64,000 bases of DNA from an uncultured bacterium. GTDB taxonomy: Bacteria; Bacillota; Clostridia; Lachnospirales; Lachnospiraceae. Below are positions 35,773-43,337 of the stretch, piece by piece. Made by a program: the position numbers and the translations under genes. The notes under the pieces were generated by a model that had not been told where the DNA came from, ran no database searches, and saw nothing but the letters and a program-made list of their open reading frames with translations. Position 1 is the stretch's first letter, and each line of letters starts with the position of its first letter. Location: contig CAJMNR010000006.1 of NCBI GenBank assembly GCA_905214875.1, forward strand, positions 39,568 through 103,567, in the 5' to 3' direction.

Positions 35773-36993
35773 ATGTGCTTATCATCTTCAGACCGCGAAA
35801 TCATTCGCGCAATCTACGATTATAATAAGATTCCACTTTTTATCTTAGATTCTGATTTATCCATTAAAGAGACCTATTTCACACCAAATGAAGAAGCTCT
35901 TACTTCTTTACTAAGCGCTCATATCATTTCCCTGACTAATACGATCACGACACCTGCATTTGATATCTTATGCTATGAAAATGAGCTTTACTTTATCTTC
36001 AAGTTTTCCGATACAGACAAAACATGCTATCTATTTGGCGGACCAATGCTATTAACTGGACTCTACCATTTCACTGAAATGAAAACCTTGTCATTTGCCG
36101 ACCGTTTTAGCACAAAGGAGTTAAAGAACTTAGTGGAATTACTACCAACGATCTCATTTTCGGCCTTTTATTCTTGTCTTCGTATTCTAATGCTTCTATT
36201 AAAAAAAGAAGCCCCTTCTATGGAAGAGCTTCAAAGCTTTCATTTTTCCGACCCACAAGGAACTTTTCACCGCCATCTGATTCACGAATTATTTGATAAC
36301 GCAGAGTACTCCCGTCCACACACTCCCTATAGCCAGGAACTTGCTGTCTTATCCTGCATCAAGGAAGGAAATCTAAAAAAATTAGAAGCGACTTATCGTG
36401 CGCTTCCTCAAATCAAATATGGCAATATGTCTTCTAATCCGCTTCGCCAGCTATTCTATGGCTGCATTGCCAATACGACACTGACAACAAGATACGCTAT
36501 TGAAGGCGGACTTGAGGAGGAAACGGCATTTACATTAAGCGACGTCTACATACAGCAGATGGAACAATGCCGCACCCTTTATGAACTAAATGTATTAAAT
36601 GAAAAGATGGCCATCGACTTTACGACAAGAGTTGCAAAAGTAAATGCTTCCAAGAAGAAGAACTATTCCATTGCAATTTCACAATGCTTGGACTTTATCG
36701 AACAAAACATCCATACTGCAATCACTCTTGATTCCCTTGCAAAAGAGGTTACGCTTACTCCCAAATACCTCTCTCACTTATTTAAGAAAGAGACAGGACA
36801 AACAATTACTTCCTATATACAAGAAAAACGAGTGGATGAAGCAAAAGACCTTCTTTTATACTCTCAATTTACCTACGGACAAATCGCCCATTCCCTTTGC
36901 TTTAGCTCCCAAAGCTACTTTATCTCAGTATTTAAGAAACGAACCGGAATGACCCCAAAAGAATACCGCAAAAAAGGCACCGTATCTAAATAG
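35773..36993 (+). CDS. AraC-family transcriptional regulator of the beta-glucoside operon
   Basis: This 406-residue regulator has a C-terminal double HTH (residues about 300-400): AITLDSLAKEVTLTPKYLSHLFKKETG and FTYGQIAHSLCFSSQSYFISVFKKRTGMTPKEYR. The N-terminal 290 residues are a sensor-like region of the kind found in clostridial AraC proteins, without membrane segments. AGGAGGTG stands directly before the ATG at 35773, which fixes the start. It is divergent from the transporter-GH3 operon and likely activates it when the sugar is present. Confidence 0.93.
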   Translation: MCLSSSDREIIRAIYDYNKIPLFILDSDLSIKETYFTPNEEALTSLLSAHIISLTNTITTPAFDILCYENELYFIFKFSDTDKTCYLFGGPMLLTGLYHFTEMKTLSFADRFSTKELKNLVELLPTISFSAFYSCLRILMLLLKKEAPSMEELQSFHFSDPQGTFHRHLIHELFDNAEYSRPHTPYSQELAVLSCIKEGNLKKLEATYRALPQIKYGNMSSNPLRQLFYGCIANTTLTTRYAIEGGLEEETAFTLSDVYIQQMEQCRTLYELNVLNEKMAIDFTTRVAKVNASKKKNYSIAISQCLDFIEQNIHTAITLDSLAKEVTLTPKYLSHLFKKETGQTITSYIQEKRVDEAKDLLLYSQFTYGQIAHSLCFSSQSYFISVFKKRTGMTPKEYRKKGTVSK

Positions 36994-37010
36994 ATACAGT
37001 GCCTTTTTTA
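36972..37010. terminator. Bidirectional terminator between araC and the tRNA genes
   Basis: GGCACCGTATCTA pairs with TAGATACAGTGCC with one mismatch. Six T follow on the plus strand and six T follow on the minus strand, so it ends both the araC mRNA and the tRNA transcript. Confidence 0.9.
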
Positions 37011-37014
37011 ATTA

Positions 37015-37086
37015 CAGGGCTAGCTGGATTCGAACCAGCGACTGCAGCAGTCAAAGTGCTGTGCCTTACCGCTTGGCGATAGCCCT
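37015..37086 (-). tRNA. tRNA-Gln (anticodon TTG)
   Basis: The acceptor stem is AGGGCTA/TAGCCCT and the anticodon arm is CAGCA-CTTTGAC-TGCTG, giving TTG. The T arm is CTGGTTCGAATCCAG. The CCA end is not encoded. It is the second gene of a two-tRNA transcript. Confidence 0.95.
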
Positions 37087-37113
37087 ATATTACTTACTAT
37101 TCTTAATAGTAAG

Positions 37114-37188
37114 GGTGAATAGAGGGATTCGAACCCTCGACCTCCAGAGCCACAATCTGGCGCGCTAACCAACTGCGCTATACCCACC
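37114..37188 (-). tRNA. tRNA-His (anticodon GTG)
   Basis: The acceptor stem is GTGGGTA/TATTCAC. The extra G at position -1 pairs with the discriminator C, the identity element of tRNA-His. The anticodon arm CCAGA-TTGTGGC-TCTGG gives GTG, and the T arm is GAGGGTTCGAATCCCTC. CCA is not encoded. Confidence 0.96.
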
Positions 37189-37217
37189 ACAAAGCTTTGC
37201 TGTCAAACAGCTTTTAT

Positions 37218-37246
37218 ATTTTACTATAGTTTTTTTTCTATGTCAA
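37218..37246 (-). promoter_or_regulatory. Consensus promoter of the tRNA-His/tRNA-Gln operon
   Basis: On the minus strand TTGACA (37241-37246) and TAAAAT (37218-37223) are separated by exactly 17 bp, 29 bp before the tRNA-His gene. Confidence 0.88.
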
Positions 37247-37303
37247 CTCTTTTTTTACAACTTTCGACAACTTTTTTCTTTTTAGCCATGTATTTCACCT
37301 ATT

Positions 37304-37339
37304 ACAAAAGAGACACATGGTTTTCCAAATGTCTCTTTA
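37304..37339 (-). terminator. Terminator after the NahK-like kinase gene
   Basis: On the minus strand AAAGAGACA pairs with TGTCTCTTT around a 15-base loop, followed by T-rich sequence. It lies 14 bases past the stop codon and insulates the tRNA promoter. Confidence 0.75.
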
Positions 37340-37352
37340 TAATCAATACCAC

Positions 37353-38432
37353 TTAATTCTCTTGATAGTTATCTGCTACAATCTTTTCAATTTCCTTTCT
37401 ATGGGCGATAATCTCCTTGGCAAATAACATCTCTCGTTTTGCGTTTTCCTTATTCTCACCATTCTTATTTTTGGCGAAATAGACATCTCCGTTCAAATAG
37501 TCGGTCAAATACCGTATTCCACATTCCAATGTCATCACAAGGATTGCCTTTGGCATTGCAAGGATTTCTTCTTCCGTTAATACCTCTCCTACTTCTTCCA
37601 GATACCCTTTCGTAAACTGCTCCACTACTGGAAGACGTAATTCTACCCGCTCAATCTTATGCCCATTTCGAAACACTACCTTCCCTGCCGAGCGGATTGC
37701 ATCACCGTAATCATAAGCAGCTAATCCCGGCATTACGGTATCTAAGTCAACCATTGTAAGTGCTTTATTTGTTTTTTTGTCTAACATGACATTGCTTAGG
37801 CGAAGGTCATTATGAGTCACGCGATACGGAAGCTTCTTTTCTTGTTCTAGATCATAAATGGCAAGTAGCTCCTTCTGCATTTGCTTATAGAATGCAATCT
37901 CTGTTTCCGCTTTCCTTACTCTATCATACTTATCCTGCCTTACTGCCTCTAAAAATTGCTCATATCGAACGAATGCATTATGAAAATCTTTTGTCATTTC
38001 ATAGTAGGCTGGATCAAAAGAAAAACCGGTAAGTGCTTTCAAAAAGATACCTGTCATCCTTCCACATTCATACACATGCCATGGACCCATCGGTCGATCA
38101 TAAGAAACTGCCTGTTCTAAAAATGTATAGATACGATAATATCCACCTTCTGGATCCTTGTAGTAACAGTTTCCTTCCTTTGTCTCAATCAGACGAAGTC
38201 CGATATCTTCTGCATGCACATAGGAGAGAACTCGGCTGATATTTTCCATCATCAACTTTGGATAATCAAAGATTGCCTCACTTACCTTTTGTAAAAGATA
38301 ATAAGTCCTCGTATTTTCTAACTCATATTCTAATAAATACGTCTCATTTATATGGCCCTCGCCATATTCGCTTGCAGACTGAAAGACACCTTCTATGTTA
38401 AACTGTTCTGCTATCCTTTTAATGTCCTTCAT
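37353..38432 (-). CDS. Sugar/amino-sugar kinase of the APH fold (NahK-like)
   Basis: This 359-residue phosphotransferase has an aminoglycoside-kinase-like fold. The N-terminal lobe has GEGHINETYLL (nucleotide loop), the catalytic loop is THNDLRLSNVMLD, and the metal motif is MVDLDTVMPGLAAYDYGDAIR. The DLDTVMPGL block is shared with N-acetylhexosamine 1-kinase (NahK), which phosphorylates HexNAc at C1. The sugar specificity is inferred. It follows the GNAT-GlgX gene by 33 bp with a GAGGAGAG ribosome site, so the two are probably co-transcribed and linked to glycan or glycogen metabolism. Confidence 0.85.
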   Translation of the reverse strand: MKDIKRIAEQFNIEGVFQSASEYGEGHINETYLLEYELENTRTYYLLQKVSEAIFDYPKLMMENISRVLSYVHAEDIGLRLIETKEGNCYYKDPEGGYYRIYTFLEQAVSYDRPMGPWHVYECGRMTGIFLKALTGFSFDPAYYEMTKDFHNAFVRYEQFLEAVRQDKYDRVRKAETEIAFYKQMQKELLAIYDLEQEKKLPYRVTHNDLRLSNVMLDKKTNKALTMVDLDTVMPGLAAYDYGDAIRSAGKVVFRNGHKIERVELRLPVVEQFTKGYLEEVGEVLTEEEILAMPKAILVMTLECGIRYLTDYLNGDVYFAKNKNGENKENAKREMLFAKEIIAHRKEIEKIVADNYQEN

Positions 38433-38465
38433 GTATTCTCTCCTCTCGGTGCATTTTTACTTCTA

Positions 38466-41387
38466 TTATTCATTCTTTCCTTTTTCTTGATAAACTGATT
38501 CATATGCTACAAAAATCATTACAGTTCTTTCTTTAATTGTTACTGGTCCCGTCACCTGATTTAATCCATTTACAATATTGTCATCCGTATCTAGACATCG
38601 ATACCAAAGGTATCCGTCTGACAGTTTTGGAAGATTCAGAGTACGTGGCTCCCAGTATGTATTTACAGCGATATAGATATAATCGTCCTTTTCCCTCTTC
38701 TTTCGTCCCGCATACAATATTCCAACATAATGATGGTCCTCTGCTGGATCATGCTTCCATGGCGTAAGCCCATGCAAACTCGTTAACGGAAGTCGCAAGC
38801 TAGACTCCTTTGTATCATAGCGAAGGATTGGATGTTCCTTTCGAAACCGAATCATAAAGATAAAAAACTTATGAATATCGTGGTTTGTATTTAATAATCG
38901 CCAATCCAACCAGCTGATTTCATTATCCTGACAATATGCATTATTATTTCCAAACTGGGTATTTCCAAACTCATCACCAGCTAAAAACATCGGTATGCCT
39001 CGACTGGCAAATAAGACAACGCATGCATTCTTAACAAGTTTCTTTCGTAGCGCTAAAATATCTGGGTTTTCCGTTTCCCCTTCCACTCCGCAGTTCCAGC
39101 TATTATTATTGTTGTCTCCATCTTGATTGTCCCAGCCATTTTCTTCGTTATGCTTTTGATTATACGAGTAAAGGTCCCATAATGTAAACCCATCATGACA
39201 AGTAATAAAATTAACACTGGCACCGGTACCTCTTAATGCAGGGTCATAAATATCTAATGAACCGAGCATACGGTTAGCGGCAACCCATTCTAGGTTGTCA
39301 TCCCCTTTTAAAAATTTCCTTATATCATCCCGATATTTTCCATTCCACTCCGACCAACGCTGCCATGATGGAAAACTTCCGACTTGATATAAGCCACCTG
39401 CATCCCATGCCTCTGCAATCAGTTTTACTTTTCCCAGAATTGGATCGAAGGCAAGTGACCGCAATAATGGTGGATTGTTCATCGGCGCACCATCTTCATT
39501 TCTTCCAAGAATTGAAGCAAGATCGAATCGGAATCCATCGACACGGTATTCCGTTACCCAATAACGAAGGCAGTCAAGAATCATTCGCTGAACAACCGGA
39601 TGATTGCAGTTCATCGTATTCCCACATCCGGAAAAATTATAGTAATAGCCATCCGGTGTCAGCAGATAATATACGTTATTATCAATTCCTTTATAAGAGA
39701 TATATGGCCCATATTCATTTCCTTCTGCCGTATGATTGAATACAACATCCAAGATGACTTCAATTCCATTTTTATTTAGTTCCTTGATTAAAGTCTTTAA
39801 TTCATTTCCTTCGTGGTTATACTCTAAACTGGACGTGTAACTTGTATTGGGTGCAAAGAAACAAACCGGGTTATATCCCCAATAGTCCACCAGCTGCTTC
39901 CCATTTACCATACGACAGTCCTTCATCTCATCGAACTCAAAGATTGGCATAAGCTCTACCGCGTTAATCCCTAACTGCTTGAGATACGGTATCTTTTCCA
40001 TCACTCCGGCAAATGTTCCGGGACAGGCAGTGTTAGAAGACTCATGCCTTGTAAAGCCACGCACATGAAGTTCATAGATTACAAGATCGCTCATTGGGAT
40101 TTCTGGCTGTTTGCTGTCATCCCAGTCAAACTCATCCTCGACTACTCTGGCATGATAACTGCTTCCATGTTCCGGCTTGACTCCCCATACACTTTGTCCC
40201 GTTACCGCCTTTGCATAAGGATCTAGCAACACTTTTTGTTTGTCAAAGACAAGCCCTTTCTTTGGATTATAAGGTCCATCAAAATGATAGGCATATTCGA
40301 ATTCGCTTATGTCTAAATCAAACACGATCATGGAGTAAACGTAACCGATACGGTAGCTACTTGGAAATGGAATGACAACATATGGTTCTTTTTCTCTTCT
40401 TCGAAATAATAAAAGCTCGCAAGACGTAGCATTTTTTGAAAATACAGTAAAGTTAACGCCTCCAGGCACGACCATTGCTCCATTCTCGCTAAAGAAACCG
40501 GGGCGAATCTTATACCCTTCATACGTATCGGTCCATTTCATATGCTTAAACTTATATGGTGTTATATCGGGCTCTTTCTTTTTCTTTTCCTTTTGCTGTA
40601 ACATGGCATATGCTCCGATTTCTTGAAAGCCTATACTCTTATACAACTCTCCTGCCACTGGATTCTCGTAAAAGAGACATATAAACTTTTTCCCTTGCAG
40701 AAACATCTCTTGAATCAAATGGATTAAGACAGCCTTTGCATATCCTTTTCGCCGATAGTTTTCTTCTGTCGCCACTCCTGTTACCATGGCACACACACTA
40801 TTGGCTGCCGAGCTTCCTGCTACGGCAACTAATTTTGCTCCCTTAAATGCACCAACGCATATTGATCCTTTCTCCATATTTTCTCGAATCTGTTCTGATT
40901 TTATTTTCTCCTTTCCTACATACTCTTTCGAAAATTCATCTATTTTACAGTATAACGAAATCATCGTCGGGATATCATGGATTGTCAGTTTTCTAATCTT
41001 GACCTCATTTTCAAACTCCAATTCTTCTTCCGGTTTCTTATTGCATCTCATCATGCATGTCTCTTTTAGTACATAATCTTCATAAAATGGCATTAACCGC
41101 TTAATCAACTCTGTCTTTCCACTTATGGACTCTACCTCTCTGTTTCGAAGTTCATTTATAATAGGAGCGATTTCATACTCTGTCTTCCTACTATAAATAA
41201 GGTAATTATTATAGTAACGCATAAGCAGGCTGTCCCATTGTCCGTCCTTTTCATTTACAAATAACTCGATCTGCTTTGATGACATGCCAAAGTTCTCGAT
41301 ATTACCGTAGACGAACAAATTCATCTCCGGTTCAATGCTTATATACTCATAAATCCTCTGCCGGTCCTCTTCCCCGCATTTTTTCAT
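38466..41387 (-). CDS. GNAT acetyltransferase fused to glycogen debranching enzyme (GlgX/isoamylase, GH13)
   Basis: The 973-residue protein has two parts. Residues about 130-262 form a GNAT domain with the acetyl-CoA loop RRKGYAKAV (212-220), preceded by a degenerate N-terminal half-domain (1-125). Residues 283-973 form a GlgX-type GH13 debranching enzyme: an N-terminal CBM48-like sheet (VPGGVNFTVFSKNATSCELL), DVVFNHTAEG, nucleophile Asp622 in VDGFRFDLA, Glu659 in LIAEAWD and His731-Asp732 in TCHDGF. No ribosome site precedes the GlgX-type methionine at residue 283 (40541), so this is a true fusion. It would trim alpha-1,6 branches of glycogen; the acetyl acceptor is unknown. Confidence 0.88.
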   Translation of the reverse strand: MKKCGEEDRQRIYEYISIEPEMNLFVYGNIENFGMSSKQIELFVNEKDGQWDSLLMRYYNNYLIYSRKTEYEIAPIINELRNREVESISGKTELIKRLMPFYEDYVLKETCMMRCNKKPEEELEFENEVKIRKLTIHDIPTMISLYCKIDEFSKEYVGKEKIKSEQIRENMEKGSICVGAFKGAKLVAVAGSSAANSVCAMVTGVATEENYRRKGYAKAVLIHLIQEMFLQGKKFICLFYENPVAGELYKSIGFQEIGAYAMLQQKEKKKKEPDITPYKFKHMKWTDTYEGYKIRPGFFSENGAMVVPGGVNFTVFSKNATSCELLLFRRREKEPYVVIPFPSSYRIGYVYSMIVFDLDISEFEYAYHFDGPYNPKKGLVFDKQKVLLDPYAKAVTGQSVWGVKPEHGSSYHARVVEDEFDWDDSKQPEIPMSDLVIYELHVRGFTRHESSNTACPGTFAGVMEKIPYLKQLGINAVELMPIFEFDEMKDCRMVNGKQLVDYWGYNPVCFFAPNTSYTSSLEYNHEGNELKTLIKELNKNGIEVILDVVFNHTAEGNEYGPYISYKGIDNNVYYLLTPDGYYYNFSGCGNTMNCNHPVVQRMILDCLRYWVTEYRVDGFRFDLASILGRNEDGAPMNNPPLLRSLAFDPILGKVKLIAEAWDAGGLYQVGSFPSWQRWSEWNGKYRDDIRKFLKGDDNLEWVAANRMLGSLDIYDPALRGTGASVNFITCHDGFTLWDLYSYNQKHNEENGWDNQDGDNNNNSWNCGVEGETENPDILALRKKLVKNACVVLFASRGIPMFLAGDEFGNTQFGNNNAYCQDNEISWLDWRLLNTNHDIHKFFIFMIRFRKEHPILRYDTKESSLRLPLTSLHGLTPWKHDPAEDHHYVGILYAGRKKREKDDYIYIAVNTYWEPRTLNLPKLSDGYLWYRCLDTDDNIVNGLNQVTGPVTIKERTVMIFVAYESVYQEKGKNE

Positions 41388-41523
41388 TTTCCAACACCTT
41401 CTTATAATTTCATGTCCTCATTATATCGTTTCCATGTGTGTTTTACAATTTTTCCTAGTTAAACTATGTATGCAAGCATCACTTAGGAAGAGTTTTGTCA
41501 ATACCTTTATATATAACATCAAA

Positions 41524-41573
41524 ACAGCGATATCGCATAGATATTTTCATCCACACAATATCGCTATTTTTTC
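41524..41573 (-). terminator. Hairpin downstream of the XRE regulator gene
   Basis: AGCGATAT pairs with ATATCGCT around a long AT-rich loop; on the minus strand GTTTTGAT follows, and on the plus strand ATTTTTT follows. It lies 19 bases past the XRE stop. The U-tract on the minus strand is weak. Confidence 0.5.
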
Positions 41574-41591
41574 TATAATAATATATTTTCA

Positions 41592-42623
41592 TCATTTAGC
41601 TATAAGTTTCTCCCATGCCTCATATCCTTTCATATACCCAAATGACTCTTCCTCTCTAAATCCATCCATCAATTTTTCTTTTATCTCTTCTACAGAACTA
41701 TCACAATGATTGAATTTCATGTGCCGAAATAGCTTTGATTTTTGGAAGTCAAATAGGCTATCCACGTTTTGCAATAACTGCTTTGCTACCTGGTAAGTAC
41801 CTTCTATATTTTTCTCAGCACAAAAAACATCAAGCATCGCATAACATTCTTGATATTTTCCCATTTCAAATACGCCGGAAACAGTTCCAATTTTCTCTGC
41901 CAAAAACCTTGCATTTTCAATATCCTCTTCTTCAAGTGCCATTCTCATCATAAAATGAAATGCAAATTTTATAATCTGGTATTCCGAAAACAAGACACTT
42001 TCAAACATTTCATAGGCTTCTTCAGTTTTCCGCTGCTCCTTATACAGCCTTCCCTGATATATTTTTTTCATAGGATCATGGTCAGAGAAGAAATCTAAAT
42101 ACTCTTTAGCCTTGATATAGTCCTTTTTTCTTAAATAAAAACCAAACAAGGAATCAGCTGCATGATGTTGTATTTCTTTATTTTCATCATTCAAAGCCAT
42201 TTCATACCATGAATTTATCTGTTTATCATATTTTTCTGGTTCTGTGCAAGCACCTGCCATTCTTCTTGCATCAAACATTACAGCCACTTGCCAAATAAGC
42301 ATATTGCAATTCGGATATTCTTTTATTCTTCCCAAAGCCCACTCATATGCCTTCTCAAATCCTTCATTATCAAACATTTTATCTAGTTGCTTGAGAATCT
42401 CTCCAATTTCAGATGCAGCTAATTGCTCATGAAATGACAATAATGTATCAAGTGAAATATGAAGTAATCTGGCAATCGGAGCCAATAGTTCTATGTCTGG
42501 ATTAGAATTTCCATTTTCCCATTTATTCACTGCCGGAGTGGTTACGCCTAATCTATTAGCCATTTCCTCTTGTGTCAACCCTGCTTCTTTTCTATACTTT
42601 CTGATAACACTACCAATATTCAT
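41592..42623 (-). CDS. XRE-family HTH regulator with helical-repeat C-terminal domain
   Basis: The 343-residue protein has an N-terminal XRE HTH (IGSVIRKYRKEAGLTQEEMANRLG and VTTPAVNKWENGNSNPD, residues 3-60). The remaining roughly 270 residues are helical with TPR-like units (GRLYKEQRKTEEAYEMFE). This is the layout of RRNPP/PlcR-like peptide-sensing or stress regulators, though no signal-peptide gene is visible nearby. AGGAGATG precedes the ATG at 11 bases. Targets are unknown. Confidence 0.88.
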   Translation of the reverse strand: MNIGSVIRKYRKEAGLTQEEMANRLGVTTPAVNKWENGNSNPDIELLAPIARLLHISLDTLLSFHEQLAASEIGEILKQLDKMFDNEGFEKAYEWALGRIKEYPNCNMLIWQVAVMFDARRMAGACTEPEKYDKQINSWYEMALNDENKEIQHHAADSLFGFYLRKKDYIKAKEYLDFFSDHDPMKKIYQGRLYKEQRKTEEAYEMFESVLFSEYQIIKFAFHFMMRMALEEEDIENARFLAEKIGTVSGVFEMGKYQECYAMLDVFCAEKNIEGTYQVAKQLLQNVDSLFDFQKSKLFRHMKFNHCDSSVEEIKEKLMDGFREEESFGYMKGYEAWEKLIAK

Positions 42624-42850
42624 AACAAATCATCTCCTAAATATAATTCAAAAGCTTTTGTAAATAAATCATAACAAAGAAGAACACGCCATGCAATTGA
42701 TTAGAAATTAATATTTATTCAATTTTTTTAACCAACGGGAAAATTGTAAAACAGCACCTATACACAAAAACAAACTGAATTTATTTAATCCCAATTTCTT
42801 TCATTTCATTTTTTAATGATCTATTTTCTCTGTATTCTTAAAATCTAACC
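42624..42850. other. AT-rich intergenic segment upstream of the XRE gene
   Basis: This segment should contain the XRE promoter. No coding frame, strong hairpin or repeat is visible; the repeat cluster begins at 42851. Confidence 0.4.
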
Positions 42851-42942
42851 CTTTGGCTCGTTGTTCGCGTAGAGCCAGAATGCTCTGGTTATCGCGACAG
42901 TCGTCAAGGTAACGCAAGCGTTACTTTGGCTCGTTGTTCGCG
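42851..42942 (+). repeat. R1 dispersed multi-hairpin repeat, copy B, with a partial duplicate
   Basis: The full copy spans 42871-42942: hairpin AGCCAGA/TCTGGTT, ATCGCG, GACAGTC, then AAGGTAACGC-AA-GCGTTACTTTGG and CTCGTTGTTCGCG. The 21-mer that starts CTTTGGCTCGTTG occurs twice, at 42851-42871 and 42924-42944, 73 bp apart, so the tail of a second unit lies directly upstream. Confidence 0.78.
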
Positions 42943-42951
42943 TAAATAAAG

Positions 42952-42987
42952 TGAGCGGTACAACATGCTTTTATGTTGTACCACTCA
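42952..42987 (-). terminator. Hairpin after the 65-aa zinc-ribbon gene
   Basis: TGAG-GGTACAACAT pairs with ATGTTGTACC-CTCA around GCTTTT, with one mismatch. It sits 16 bases past the stop codon. The U-tract on the minus strand is poor (CTTTATTT after the stem). Confidence 0.65.
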
Positions 42988-43002
42988 GACGTCGAAAAGC
43001 TT

Positions 43003-43200
43003 TTATTCTCCCTCACGATTAATAATATAGATATACTCTTTCGGAAGTTCAATCTCGTCTAAATATCCCTGTTGTGCAATTTCTTCTCCATCATCGCTTG
43101 CATCTCTTTTTTTCATATCTCTAAACTGTCCACAGAATCGGCATTCGGCTGCATGATCTGTGAATTCACTTCCATACTCCAAACAACTTCTTACTTCCAT
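43003..43200 (-). CDS. 65-residue protein with a degenerate zinc-ribbon N-terminus
   Basis: The protein starts MEVRSCLEYGSEF and continues to CRFCGQF. A treble-clef zinc ribbon would be CxxCG...CxxCG; here the second cysteine is a tyrosine (TAT for TGT, one base), so the metal site is incomplete. The acidic C-terminal half (DDGEEIAQQGYLDEIELP) has no known domain. GGGGAG lies 6 bases before the ATG, so translation is likely. It may be a decayed or repurposed ribbon; its function is unknown. Confidence 0.65.
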   Translation of the reverse strand: MEVRSCLEYGSEFTDHAAECRFCGQFRDMKKRDASDDGEEIAQQGYLDEIELPKEYIYIINREGE

Positions 43201-43293
43201 TTTTTCTCCCCATATTCCGTCAATCTGAATCTAGTTACTATATATATCATCTGAATTCCTCTAGCTCTTAAATACTAATTGCTCACGTAAATT

Positions 43294-43330
43294 AACAAAA
43301 GAGACTCGATATACATGAGTCCCTTTTGTT
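43294..43330 (-). terminator. Terminator after OPT transporter 1
   Basis: AACAAAAG-GACTC pairs with GAGTC-CTTTTGTT, each arm with one bulged base, around a 9-base loop. It lies 8 bases past the stop codon on the minus strand and ends in TTTTGTTAATTT. Confidence 0.75.
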
Positions 43331-43337
43331 CCAAAGC

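Noticed and set aside
37010..37200. An integrase attachment site at the tRNA genes
   Set aside because: There is no integrase gene nearby, and no second copy of a tRNA 3' end in the window.
42851..42944. A CRISPR-like array because of the repeated 21-mer
   Set aside because: There are only two copies 73 bp apart, no spacer series and no cas genes. The repeats are parts of the R1 element.
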